DNA of 64,000 nt from Ilyomonas sp964658445 (GTDB lineage Bacteria > Bacteroidota > Bacteroidia > Chitinophagales > Chitinophagaceae). Shown one piece after another: positions 28,233-38,130 of this stretch (position 1 is its first letter; each line of letters opens with the position of its first letter). Position numbers and translations under genes: made by a program. The notes beneath the pieces were generated by a model. That model was not told the origin of the DNA, did not search any database, and was given only the letters and a program-made list of their open reading frames with translations. The stretch spans positions 1 to 64,000 of the forward strand of contig CAZZZH010000001.1 in the NCBI GenBank assembly GCA_964658445.1. Direction: 5' to 3'.

Positions 28233-29879
28233 TTACTGTTTTATAAATTGATAAATCGATTCTTCTTTGTCTTGCAGCAAGCTTATGATATACAAACCCG
28301 TCGATAATTTACTAACGTCGAGGGTAATTTGAGAACCGGAGCCTTGGCTAGTAAGAACTTGTTTGCCTATCGCGTCAAATACGCGAATGGTATAATTGGC
28401 ATTGTTCACAGGGGAAAGAAACAAATAAATGGCATTGTGTGCCGGATTTGGATAAACAGAATTGATGCCTCGGGCAATTGAGGGCAAGGCAATCTTATCG
28501 TTATACAACTCATCATTAGCAGGATTGATGGCTTTCTGAACAGCATACCTCGAAATGCAGCTATTGGTGCGGGCATAAAAGTAACTGTACGAAGCAGAAG
28601 AATAAATGCTTTGCTTCTTGCCAATGTTCAAAGCGGCATATTCTACCTTCAGCGAAGTATCTAGTCCTTCTGTTTTTTGCGCCAGCAGATTGCCATCTTT
28701 GTCAAATTTCTGAATTAAAATACCCTCAGCCTGGTTAACGATTATGTAGTAGTTACTTTGTTCATCCGTTTTCAGATCCATTGCTATATAAGGATAGAAC
28801 GAGACACTCGCTGCAAACGGATATTCAGACCAAAGTATAGAGCCCGACGGGGATAATTTGGTAAGTAAGGGAGCTGTAAAAGTGGCATCGTACTTAACCG
28901 CCTGGTTGGACGCTAACAGTATATTGTTGTCCGCATCAACCACCGATTGATCGAATGCCTGCGGCATGGAAGGCTTAATGTTAGACAACCACAATTGCCG
29001 CCCGCCTACGGTATATTTTATAGCAATGATACTGTCTGATGTTCCCGTTTGGTCTGCCAGTTGTCCGCACACCACGATCGAATTATCATCTCTGGCATAC
29101 TTTACCTGGTATCCATAACTTGAAAAATTAGAGATGTACCTTTTTTGCCACGCAGAATCTCCGTTGGCAAAAAATTTATACGTAAACACATTGAATTTTT
29201 CGTTCCTGGTCAAGATGTTAGCGAAACCGGTAGCATACACGTTTCCAGAGCTGTCAATAGTAGCATCCTGCACTAGGAAGCCATACCCACCTTTCATATC
29301 GCGGTACCAAAGCTGTGCACCTTTATTGCTAAATTTGGCAATAGTGCCATAACTGTAATCAATGCTGGTTACTTCGCCTATCAGTAAGTAAATGTTTCCC
29401 TTACTATCTATATTCAGTTTCTTAATTTGCTCATTGTCTGTTTCTTCCGGTCGGGTAAAAACTGTTTGCCATAGTTTCTTACCCGCGCTGCTGTATTCGT
29501 TCACCACTGCGTCTACATTCGACGATACAAAGCTGTACGAATAACTGAGAACCACGTTGCCATTTCTGCCAATAGCCATCCTGAGCGCAGACCCCGCTCC
29601 GGATGAAGTGGTTTTGTAAGGCTCATCTATTTCCCACACTAACGCACCTGCCGTGTTGTATTTTCTCAGGTAAATAGAATCGTTTATCGGGTCATGGTTC
29701 AAGTTTACAAAACCCGCTGTATAGAAGTTGTCAGCGCTGTCTATGGCTAATGCCTGTAGTGGTGTGCGAGGTGCGTTTCGTTCTCCATTATCAAAACAAT
29801 GGTGCCAGTCGCGGATATATTTTTGTGCGTAAAGAGCGGCGGATAAAAACAGGCAACTGAGAAGTAAAAGATGTTTCAT
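28233..29879 (-). CDS. T9SS-exported beta-propeller-like protein
   Basis: About 548 residues from MKHLLLLSCLFLSAALYAQ; the signal peptide decides this start over one 69 nt upstream. The body has recurring blocks of the SBBP/propeller kind: LAIDSADNFYTAGFVN, LNIDSKGNIYLLIGEV, ATIDSSGNVYATGFAN, SVVDADNNILLASNQA. The last ~75 residues form a type IX sorting domain (GINSVYPNPAHNAIYLFLSP, then LSTGLYIISLLQDKEESIYQ, ending FIKQ). The protein is thus expected to be secreted or anchored at the cell surface through the T9SS. Precise function unknown. Confidence 0.87.
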   Translation of the reverse strand: MKHLLLLSCLFLSAALYAQKYIRDWHHCFDNGERNAPRTPLQALAIDSADNFYTAGFVNLNHDPINDSIYLRKYNTAGALVWEIDEPYKTTSSGAGSALRMAIGRNGNVVLSYSYSFVSSNVDAVVNEYSSAGKKLWQTVFTRPEETDNEQIKKLNIDSKGNIYLLIGEVTSIDYSYGTIAKFSNKGAQLWYRDMKGGYGFLVQDATIDSSGNVYATGFANILTRNEKFNVFTYKFFANGDSAWQKRYISNFSSYGYQVKYARDDNSIVVCGQLADQTGTSDSIIAIKYTVGGRQLWLSNIKPSMPQAFDQSVVDADNNILLASNQAVKYDATFTAPLLTKLSPSGSILWSEYPFAASVSFYPYIAMDLKTDEQSNYYIIVNQAEGILIQKFDKDGNLLAQKTEGLDTSLKVEYAALNIGKKQSIYSSASYSYFYARTNSCISRYAVQKAINPANDELYNDKIALPSIARGINSVYPNPAHNAIYLFLSPVNNANYTIRVFDAIGKQVLTSQGSGSQITLDVSKLSTGLYIISLLQDKEESIYQFIKQ

Positions 29880-30097
29880 AGCAGGTTGTTTATGAGGCAG
29901 GGAAATGAGCAAAAATGTTGTGCAAAAAGCTTTGCTGCCGGGGCACAAATTAAGAAAACATTATTTGTTTTCCCCGGCTTTCGAATCCCTTTCTGCACTC
30001 ATTTGAAATCTCTTGACGCGAACGCTTCAGCAGCCACTGGTTTACAGAACCAGGTTTAGTTTCATCGTCAGTCGCCTGGCATACCGCATGAGCGTTA

Positions 30098-30419
30098 TTA
30101 CTTCCTGACATACCAGAAACCACCGCCATCATCTGCGTTGAGTGAAAAACTAAGCGTGTCTCGAGAGATACCAACAGGGGGGTGTACCAAATCATTTGAG
30201 TAGTCAGAAAGAATGCAACTTGCCAACTGATTGTTTATAAAAGGATGTATCCTGTACTATTTTATATGTCCCTGATTTTTCGAAGATATTATTTGTGTGT
30301 TTGCCCGTACTTGTTACTGGTATCAAAAATGAAGGCGATTTCAGTTTGCAATATTTTGTCTTATTGAGCGACGCAGAAGAAAGGTAACCATAAAACTCTG
30401 ACTGTTGCTCATTATCGGC
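30098..30419 (-). pseudogene. decayed coding remnant, family not recognised
   Basis: In the otherwise empty 29880-30569 interval the minus strand reads YLSSASLNKTKYCKLKSPSF, LIPVTSTGKHTNNIFEKSGT and YKIVQDTSFYKQSVGKLHSF, ending at 30204. An overlapping second frame then reads SDYSNDLVHPPVGISRDTLS and FSLNADDGGGFWYVRK to a stop at 30098. The pieces look like one protein tail broken by a frameshift. Confidence 0.35.
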
Positions 30420-30569
30420 TTACCGAAACAATATCTGCTCACTTGTTCTGTGGAAAGACGCGGAGATGAGCAGGTACCGATTACCAAATTAAGTATAATA
30501 TTTTAACGACTACCTATGCCATGCTGCGGCAATCGATGCAAAGTTGATTTGAAAAGACGATAACAGAAA

Positions 30570-33404
30570 CTAAAGGATGTCTCTACTATCAGTAATTTCA
30601 ATACCTCGCTTTGTAGTGATCTTGATTTGATCGTGGTTAACAAATTTTACATTGCTTATTACATTGTTATTAATCGTTATTACTCGTAAGCCTGTAAAGC
30701 TGGGTTCTGGTTTAAAATTAAATTGAGAAGGCACATCCGGATCCTGTCTTTGAGGATAATCCATCCAGCCTAAACACGCTGTTTGCGTTATTACAGGACT
30801 ATGTGTTTCCCACCATTGTTGGGCGTTACCGGAATTATTCAAAGTATCCTGATTAGGTGGAATTTCCGTAAACTTGTAAGAGATGCCATTCCTGTTATCA
30901 CCATTGACAGGTTCATTTACTACTGATCCGGGTACGATATGCACATGAACCTTCTCAGAATTTGGGTATATAGATGAATAATAGTCAGATGGATTTTCAA
31001 AATAAAAATCACAATAGCAATTCATAGACTGCTTAGCTTCAACCCATTCTATCCGCCATTCTGTATGCTTATGGACATGGCCACTTAATACAAGGTTAGC
31101 TTTTCTGGTATCTGCATTTTTACCGGCACATGCATCCCAAAATTGCTGTTTGTTGTTGAACGGTGCTCCGTTATCGAGATTGTCATCTAAACTTCCTCTT
31201 TTAAATTTTGGCGTGCCAGATACAATCCAACCTTTTACATCGCTGCCACCTTCAAGTTTATTAAGATCTGCTGCGTTTATATTTTTATCTACGTTTCTTT
31301 TTATATACCCGCGCATTAGTGCAGGATCAATAGTCGCATGTTCAGTTTCCCTGAAATAGTGATTGTATTCTCCCCCATCCGGGTTAATAGCAGGCGCATG
31401 GATTCCGACAATTACTGCTCCAGTAACACTCTTGTCTGTTAAGACAGCCTTCAACATGTTGATATCGGTTTGTTCAAATCCTAAAGTATCTCCACCTTTA
31501 AAAACATTTGCTACATCTTCCGACTCTTCAAAACCCAAGTCTGACGCTGCTAGTTTAAAAAGACTTTCAATGCCTGCATCATACCAAGTATTCATTAATA
31601 CCAATCTGTTTGAGCCGAGATGCTTGACAAAAGAACCCGCCCGGTTAATTTTTCTTGCATAATACTGGGGCAGATCGTAATAATGAGTAATGTAACTTAA
31701 TGCCCGCTCCGGAGAGATATCCACATCCACTCTCCACAATTTTTGAAGAAATATAGCTTCGGCTCTGGTTAAGTTCCAGTCCGGATTTTGATAGCTGGGA
31801 TATAATGTTACTACTTTATGTCCCTCAACAGAAAAATCAACTTCAACAGCCGGGTCATAAGCGAAAGGTCTAAAATCATGATTGCCAAGAGTTGTAAGAA
31901 TGGGAACCAATAATTCTTCTGTGGGAGATTGGGCATCATCTGCATATTTTGTTCGTCCCAAAAGCAAATTAATAAACCATTCAAAATTTCCGCCTCCGGC
32001 AAATACAGCATTATTTTTCTCAAACATCTGCCGAAGAGATTGGTTTGCATTCTCTGCAAGGTCAGCAGCAGTAGGCTTAGGTTTATCTGAACCGCCACCA
32101 AACCAATTTACAATGGTGTTCACTACTGATTTTGCTGCATCGTAAACATCTTCCAGTATGTTAACTGGAATTTCTACAATAGATTCAAGATCAACATTCA
32201 GCAAAGCGCCCTGAGCCGTATTATTTTCAAAAATATAATCGACCAAATCTCCCGTGTGTATCACGACATCAATTTCTCCGGCTTTATATAGTTGATTAGC
32301 GTATTTCACAAAATCTCTGAAGTTGTCGTTCGGATTCATAAACAGCGGATATGCCTGATCAAGCTCCGGGTGTTTTTTCAATTCACGTTTTACCCAATCG
32401 TATCTCGTGGCGACGTGGCTATCCGTTATATGAATGGCTGCAAAACTATCCCAGTTGTCTTTTGCATAAACACAGTGAGGAGAAGTCACAAAAAGATTGT
32501 TGTCATCTAATGCAAAACACAAATCATATAATTCCCGGTTTTTTAACTGCTGATCGAGAGGAATGACTGCGTTTGCAGACATCTGCAAATTATATTGAGG
32601 TGGATGAGGATGACCAAATGGATCTGTTGGATTTAGAACTCGTGGAAGGGTTGTTGTCGTTGAATCGATCTTTGTTACCGTTATATCTAAGTGTATGATA
32701 TCTGCTGAATGAACTCCCTTTAAACAGTACTTTTTAGAGAAAAGGTTGCTTAAGATGGTGGTATTATGCTTAAAATATGTCAGTAATGGATTATTTGCGT
32801 TTGCAGACGAGACCTCTCCTATTATATGTAAGGTATTTTCAAGTGAATTGCCTTTGCTTGTGCCAGCAAAATAGGGATTGCCAATAAGGTGAGGTACAAA
32901 AGAAAACTTTATGACGGGTAAATTACCGGCTTTAAAAAGACATCCACATTCAAAATAAGCTATTTCCCAGCTTGAAGTATTTATATTATCACTAACCGGA
33001 AGTCCTAAGTCGCTGTAATTCTCTCCAAGTCTTTTATAGGTGTTGAATAAGTCTCCATGAATACATCTGCCACCATTTACCCAATAAATGGCTCCCCATT
33101 CAAAGTAGCTTACTCTTTTGCTTTCCCCGACAAGCCAGCTTTCATCAGATATAGGAAATCCTAAATCTCTATGATTCGTTGCAGGATTAACACCTGCACC
33201 TCCCATAGTTAAATACTTGCTCAAAATACCACCATGTACTTCGAATGTGCCTGCCTGAGGATGCCAATAGATTCGGGCATTGGCATACTGTTGATACCGG
33301 CCAGCGTTGCCGGCATCCTGCTCTGCACCTGTTTTTACTCCTAAATTAAGACCGGCATTATAAAGTGCCTGCCATTTGTTCTGAATGTCGCTTGTTGAAT
33401 TCAT
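30570..33404 (-). CDS. metallophosphoesterase with N-terminal LGFP repeats
   Basis: A 944-residue protein with two parts. Residues ~30-170 hold LGFP-type repeats (RDLGFPISDESWL, YSDLGLPVSDN with ARIYWHPQAGTFEVHGGI and AIYWVNGGRCIHGDL), a fold usually tied to cell-wall or surface binding. From ~325 a calcineurin-like phosphoesterase domain shows all metal motifs in order: HITDSHV, IHTGDLVDY, LTTLGNHDF, VGIHAPAI and VLSGHVHKHTEW. A large insertion separates the second and third motifs. No signal peptide is seen, which is odd for LGFP proteins. It is transcribed alone, and its substrate is unknown. Confidence 0.85.
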   Translation of the reverse strand: MNSTSDIQNKWQALYNAGLNLGVKTGAEQDAGNAGRYQQYANARIYWHPQAGTFEVHGGILSKYLTMGGAGVNPATNHRDLGFPISDESWLVGESKRVSYFEWGAIYWVNGGRCIHGDLFNTYKRLGENYSDLGLPVSDNINTSSWEIAYFECGCLFKAGNLPVIKFSFVPHLIGNPYFAGTSKGNSLENTLHIIGEVSSANANNPLLTYFKHNTTILSNLFSKKYCLKGVHSADIIHLDITVTKIDSTTTTLPRVLNPTDPFGHPHPPQYNLQMSANAVIPLDQQLKNRELYDLCFALDDNNLFVTSPHCVYAKDNWDSFAAIHITDSHVATRYDWVKRELKKHPELDQAYPLFMNPNDNFRDFVKYANQLYKAGEIDVVIHTGDLVDYIFENNTAQGALLNVDLESIVEIPVNILEDVYDAAKSVVNTIVNWFGGGSDKPKPTAADLAENANQSLRQMFEKNNAVFAGGGNFEWFINLLLGRTKYADDAQSPTEELLVPILTTLGNHDFRPFAYDPAVEVDFSVEGHKVVTLYPSYQNPDWNLTRAEAIFLQKLWRVDVDISPERALSYITHYYDLPQYYARKINRAGSFVKHLGSNRLVLMNTWYDAGIESLFKLAASDLGFEESEDVANVFKGGDTLGFEQTDINMLKAVLTDKSVTGAVIVGIHAPAINPDGGEYNHYFRETEHATIDPALMRGYIKRNVDKNINAADLNKLEGGSDVKGWIVSGTPKFKRGSLDDNLDNGAPFNNKQQFWDACAGKNADTRKANLVLSGHVHKHTEWRIEWVEAKQSMNCYCDFYFENPSDYYSSIYPNSEKVHVHIVPGSVVNEPVNGDNRNGISYKFTEIPPNQDTLNNSGNAQQWWETHSPVITQTACLGWMDYPQRQDPDVPSQFNFKPEPSFTGLRVITINNNVISNVKFVNHDQIKITTKRGIEITDSRDIL

Positions 33405-33608
33405 TGTGAGGATTGTTTATGGTATTGTTATGAAGGATACTAAAGCAAGTATGTAAAGCCTGAAACGGGGCGGTTACAAGCTTTTATACGCCTTGCTTTG
33501 TAGGTGCAAATTGCTAATTGAAAAACATTGGAAATAGTAAAAAATCAAGATTTTTATTAGCAGTCATAATTTTTTTGAAGGATATTTGACAACACCTTTC
33601 ATTTCACG

Positions 33609-34460
33609 ATGCCTACCGTTCATACACGCTTTATTTTGCCGCATCCGATGCTGCAACCTTATGTGCGATACTTTGCGTTGCGAGAATTTGACACCGGAGG
33701 ACTTGAGTTCCCCAAGTCGGTGGTAGCCGAGCATGAAATAATGATGGCATTTTTCCTGCACTCGAAAGTACTGCGCTTTGAGTCGTACGACAATCAAACG
33801 CCTGCCTACACGGTGAACCCAAACAAAGGACCGGAATGCACATTTGTAGGCTTGCAGACTTCATCAAAAGGGTTTGTGGTTTATAAGGGTAAGACCACTA
33901 TTTTGAACATCCATTTTAAGCCGCCGGGTTTCTTCCATATTTTTAATACCAGCCCGAAAGAAGTGCTAGATAAAATGGGAAACAACAACGAGTTTCTGGC
34001 TAACGAAATTGATGTGCTTCATGAGGAGATGCAGGAAGCGAAGAACAATTTAGAGTGTATCAAACTGCTAGAACTTTATCTGATTAAGAAATTATTTTCT
34101 CAAAAACCGAAGTACAAACATACCGGCATTGTGCAGGCTTCAGAATTTCTGCTTCGCCAGAAAGGTATATTTCCCATTAAAAAGCTGGCATCTGATTGTA
34201 ACATGACGGTTCAGACTTTTGAGGTTCAATTTATGGAGCAGGTTGGCATTAATCCAAAACAATTTTCGCGTATTTTACGGTTTGGCGCGGCGGTAAATCT
34301 GAAGTTGTATTCTCCTTGGCAATCGTGGACGTCTGTGGCACAATCGTGCGGCTATTACGACCCAATGCATTTGATTAAAGACTTCAAAGAGTTTTCATTA
34401 CTATCGCCCCAGGCGTTTATGAAAACGATGCAGCCACCTGTGGAGAATTTTGAAAAATGA
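33609..34460 (+). CDS. AraC-family transcriptional regulator
   Basis: A 283-residue regulator. The N-terminal ~150 residues have the cupin-like pattern of Bacteroidota AraC proteins (HPMLQPYVRYFALREF, TFVGLQTSSKGFVVYKG, LNIHFKPPGFFHIF). The C-terminal ~100 residues hold the double helix-turn-helix: GIFPIKKLASDCNMTVQTFE, then GINPKQFSRILRFGAAVNL and SVAQSCGYYDPMHLIKDFKE, the highly conserved second recognition region. It is divergent from the LGFP-phosphoesterase gene (204 nt apart) and may control it, though that is inferred from position only. Confidence 0.93.
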   Translation: MPTVHTRFILPHPMLQPYVRYFALREFDTGGLEFPKSVVAEHEIMMAFFLHSKVLRFESYDNQTPAYTVNPNKGPECTFVGLQTSSKGFVVYKGKTTILNIHFKPPGFFHIFNTSPKEVLDKMGNNNEFLANEIDVLHEEMQEAKNNLECIKLLELYLIKKLFSQKPKYKHTGIVQASEFLLRQKGIFPIKKLASDCNMTVQTFEVQFMEQVGINPKQFSRILRFGAAVNLKLYSPWQSWTSVAQSCGYYDPMHLIKDFKEFSLLSPQAFMKTMQPPVENFEK

Positions 34461-34795
34461 TAGTTGGTTTCAGCGTAAGTCTCAGGCTCTTTTTGTTGTT
34501 TTCCATAGTCTTTTATTTGTGTTTCAAAATCTTTCCTTACATAGATCGAAGCACCTTTTTTTTAGGTCTGCGCAGAGTACTGTAAACTTTACACCCACTT
34601 TATTATAGATTAAACAAAACACTTTCTTGCATAGTGTTTATTTGCAGTTGTTCAACCTAAATAATAGCATTGAGGTGAACAACTTATACCAGCCTGCCGG
34701 CTCTTTTTATCGTGATAAGAACTGTGATTTTATTGTGTGGCCGCCGGTAAAGAAAGACATGCACCTTTGCCTTTTGTACTTCATAAATGATGGTT
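34461..34795. other. gene-free stretch
   Basis: About 335 nt. I see no convincing gene, hairpin or repeat. It presumably carries the promoter of the following exported protein. Confidence 0.5.
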
Positions 34796-37783
34796 ATGAA
34801 AATTTCCTTACTTCTCCTGAGTGTTTTATTGTTCGTTGCAAATATTTCTCAGGCGCAAACCTATCTTTCTCCTGATTGGCTGGTGCAGCCCAGTCTTCCG
34901 CTGAGTACCGGCCCCGTATACGTGGCCGGTGCTGCCAAAACAGTAAATGATGCAACGTATGTAGTTGGTGACTTTAGAAACGGGGCTGACTTTGATATAG
35001 CTGCCGGGGATACAGCTTATGTAAAAACGACCTACAACCACAACCAGTTTCTGGCAAAGTATGACAAAGCCGGCAAGCTCCTTTTTGAGATCAGTCTGGG
35101 CAGCAGCTTCAGTCAGGAATATGGGTATAATTTTTTTACCGGAGTAGCCAGCGATGCAGAAGGCAACGCCTATATTACCGGCTGCTTTGGCTATGGCTTC
35201 GATTTTGACCCTGGACCGGCTGTGGTTAGTTTTCCGGCAGGATATTATGACCGGTATATGTTTGTAGCCAAGTATGATAAAGACGGGAACCTGGTTTTTG
35301 CAGATCCCATCACTACTAAAAATGATAAGACTTATCCCTCATCTATTGCTGTAGATAATCAAAGCAATGTTTACATAGCTGGAACTATAGCAGGCNNNNN
35401 NNNNNCCGGTGTTGCAAAGTTTTCTTTAAACGGCGATAAAAACGGAGATGGCTTCTTTGCGAAATATGATAAAGGCGGAAGTTTTCTTTTTGCAAAACCA
35501 ATCACCGGCTCTGCGGCCGAAGGAGTGAATGCCATAGCAACCGATAAAAATAATAACCTGCTTATGACAGGCTATTATAGTACCAACACAAACGATTTCG
35601 ATCCCGGACCCGATACGGCGAAACTGGCTTACAAGGGTGGCGGCGATTTTTTCTATGCCAAATATTCGTCCAAGGGCGATTACCTTTTTGCCAAATCGGT
35701 AGGAGGCACAGGCAATGAATCGGCATATGCCATCCTTACAGATATACGGAACAACATTATTATCACCGGCACATTTTCCGGCTTAAATGCGGACTTTGAC
35801 CCAGGCGCAGGTAAAGTGTTGCGCAGTGCTGCCGGTGGAACTTATGGTGATGTATTTATTGAAAAGTTTGACAGCCTGGGAAATTACAAATGGGTAAACA
35901 CGGCAGGCGGCTCAGATGATGATTATGGCGGTAGTCTCGTGTCGGATAAAGAAGGTTACCTTTTTATTACTGGAAGTATAAAGGGAACCGACATTGTGTT
36001 TCATAACACTACGGGAAAAGACACCCTGAAATCGGCAGGCGGCACGGATATCTTCTATGCTAAATACAACAGTTTAGGCACGTGCCAGTATGTGCAGCGT
36101 ATAGGTGGTAAACAAGATGATTATGGCGGCAATATCGTATTGACAGCAGACAGCCTGATTACCTTTACAGGCAATTTTATTGATTCTCTCGACTTCAATC
36201 CCTCTAAACAAAGAAATGTTTTACAAGCTTCCACCAATACTATTTTTTTTGCGAGCTACAAAAGCAGCAACGGCGCCTATGTATCGGCAAAAGAGATCGG
36301 TGTGTTTGGCTATTTCAAAGATGAGAGTGATGTTTATACAACAACGCAGGACAAAGCAGGCAACACTTATGTGATTGGTTATTATACCGGCATTACCGAC
36401 TTCGACCCGGGACCGGACACCGTTTTACTTACGTCGGAAAACAACATTGCTCATGATGAGGCTAACTACGACGAAGACCAGTTTCTTGCCAAGTATGATA
36501 AAGATGGCAAGCTGATATTTGTAAGAACCTTTACGACTACTGGGCACGATGCTGCCATTAATGGGGTAACGGTTGATAATAATGAAAACGTATATATCTG
36601 CGGCAGTTATTACGGTCAAATTAATTATGTGCCGGGTACCGATACTGCCATAGTTGGTAAAGTGGGAGCTTATACTTTAACAATGTACTTTGCTAAGTAC
36701 GATGCCACCGGCAGGTATCTTTTTTCCGACAATTTGCCATCCGAACTCTCCTCTTTTTCCAATATTGCCTTGGATAAACAAAAGAACATTTACCTGACAG
36801 GAATACTGGATGGCAGTGCCCGTTTGAACCCGGCTGATAGCAGCGTTATTACTACATCGTACAGCGATGCAGATGTGCTGATAGCAGCGTACGATAGTTT
36901 GGGGCGGTTCATTTATGCGAAGCATATCGGACAGAATGGAAATGTACAGGGCTACTCCGATTATGTATATGCAAATGACATGGCTATTTCAGACTCTGGG
37001 CGAATAGTGATTTGTGGTGAAATGAGAGGCAGTAAAACCGATTTTGACCCTGGTGTCGGCAAGTATTATCTTTCTTCAGGTAAAAGCACTGCTACTTACT
37101 TTACGGCTGCTTATACGCTGACCGGCAACCTGCTGTTTGCCACAGCCGCCGATACTTCATCAACCGGGGAAACCAGCGCTTACAAACTGGCGCTTGACGG
37201 AGAAGATGCTGTTATCTCTGGTATGAGTTATGACTCTGCCGATTTGTATCCCGGACGGGACAGCTCCGTTATCACGAGCCGATACTCCCGCGATCCTTTT
37301 TTTATAAAATACAATAGCGACGGCGCCATACAATTCATCAATACCAACGCGGTAAGCCAGACAACCAACAACGCCTTAGAGATTAATGATATTGCCGTAG
37401 ATACATCGCACCATATTTACATAACAGGATACAATATCCGGAAGGTAGACTTTGATTTTGGAAAAGATACTGCATACCTCGATACCGATGCGAACTACAT
37501 AGCGCGGTACGACAGCAACGGCAAGTACGATTATGTGCAGCAATTTTCTAATTACCCTGCTATTTCCATGAACGCTTTATTCATTAATCAGCACAACGAA
37601 ATAGTAGCAGCGGGTTACGGTTATGGTACAGCAGACATAGATCCAGGACCCAATACTTTATTATTTCAAAGTTCTGTTTATAATCATCGCGCTTTCTACA
37701 TCACGAAGTATAAACAATTGAATGAAGGTAAGAATCTAAAGCTGCTAATCGCAAGAGCAGGCGGGCATTTGAGGGATTTCTAA
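34796..37783 (+). CDS. large secreted FDPGP-repeat beta-propeller protein (contains gap)
   Basis: About 995 residues starting MKISLLLLSVLLFVANISQA (signal peptide). The body is a long series of ~55-75-residue units of the form FLAKYDKxGxLLF...D..GN.YITG.F.G..DFDPGP: for example DFDPGPAVVSFPAG, DFDPGPDTAKLAYKGG, DFDPGAGKVLRSAAGG, DFDPGPDTVLLTSENN and DIDPGPNTLLFQSS. This is a repeat-built surface propeller. No recognisable type IX sorting domain closes it (the end is NLKLLIARAGGHLRDF), so either the C-terminus is lost or export differs. A 10-N scaffold gap sits in the second repeat; the flanks happen to share a frame. Confidence 0.8.
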   Translation: MKISLLLLSVLLFVANISQAQTYLSPDWLVQPSLPLSTGPVYVAGAAKTVNDATYVVGDFRNGADFDIAAGDTAYVKTTYNHNQFLAKYDKAGKLLFEISLGSSFSQEYGYNFFTGVASDAEGNAYITGCFGYGFDFDPGPAVVSFPAGYYDRYMFVAKYDKDGNLVFADPITTKNDKTYPSSIAVDNQSNVYIAGTIAGXXXXGVAKFSLNGDKNGDGFFAKYDKGGSFLFAKPITGSAAEGVNAIATDKNNNLLMTGYYSTNTNDFDPGPDTAKLAYKGGGDFFYAKYSSKGDYLFAKSVGGTGNESAYAILTDIRNNIIITGTFSGLNADFDPGAGKVLRSAAGGTYGDVFIEKFDSLGNYKWVNTAGGSDDDYGGSLVSDKEGYLFITGSIKGTDIVFHNTTGKDTLKSAGGTDIFYAKYNSLGTCQYVQRIGGKQDDYGGNIVLTADSLITFTGNFIDSLDFNPSKQRNVLQASTNTIFFASYKSSNGAYVSAKEIGVFGYFKDESDVYTTTQDKAGNTYVIGYYTGITDFDPGPDTVLLTSENNIAHDEANYDEDQFLAKYDKDGKLIFVRTFTTTGHDAAINGVTVDNNENVYICGSYYGQINYVPGTDTAIVGKVGAYTLTMYFAKYDATGRYLFSDNLPSELSSFSNIALDKQKNIYLTGILDGSARLNPADSSVITTSYSDADVLIAAYDSLGRFIYAKHIGQNGNVQGYSDYVYANDMAISDSGRIVICGEMRGSKTDFDPGVGKYYLSSGKSTATYFTAAYTLTGNLLFATAADTSSTGETSAYKLALDGEDAVISGMSYDSADLYPGRDSSVITSRYSRDPFFIKYNSDGAIQFINTNAVSQTTNNALEINDIAVDTSHHIYITGYNIRKVDFDFGKDTAYLDTDANYIARYDSNGKYDYVQQFSNYPAISMNALFINQHNEIVAAGYGYGTADIDPGPNTLLFQSSVYNHRAFYITKYKQLNEGKNLKLLIARAGGHLRDF
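35396..35405. other. 10-N assembly gap
   Basis: Ten Ns inside a repetitive coding region; the true length is unknown. Repeats are a usual cause of such breaks. Confidence 0.95.
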
Positions 37784-38130
37784 GAATTTGCAGAAAGCTA
37801 ATGACGGTTATATTCCCGCTTCTCTAACTTACCTTTATTTGTAGCTTTACTAAAGTGGTTTTTACTGCGCGTATGACTGTGCCCTTCCACCGCAGCTAAA
37901 ACAAAATAAGAGATGAAAAAAAGTTGCCGGAAAATATTTAAAAAATAAAAGCTATTCAAACAATTGCCTACTTTTATACTAATGATTGCTGACGTATGAA
38001 CTTGCCCTTAAGCTGCTTATGCCGTTCGTTACGGTACAACAATCAAACTCTTTCCAGTTCCTTGTTTCCCGGCACGCGGGCAAGGCACGGAAACCATAAC
38101 TGAAAACACTTTTACACTAATACTTTAACT
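37784..38130. other. gene-free stretch
   Basis: About 347 nt between two plus-strand secreted-protein genes. No hairpin terminator or short gene was recognised; it probably contains the promoter of the next gene. Confidence 0.5.

Noticed and set aside
34627..34875. Plus-strand frame of 82 residues before the FDPGP protein.
   Set aside because: It runs in another frame into the signal-peptide region of the real gene and has no leader or domain.
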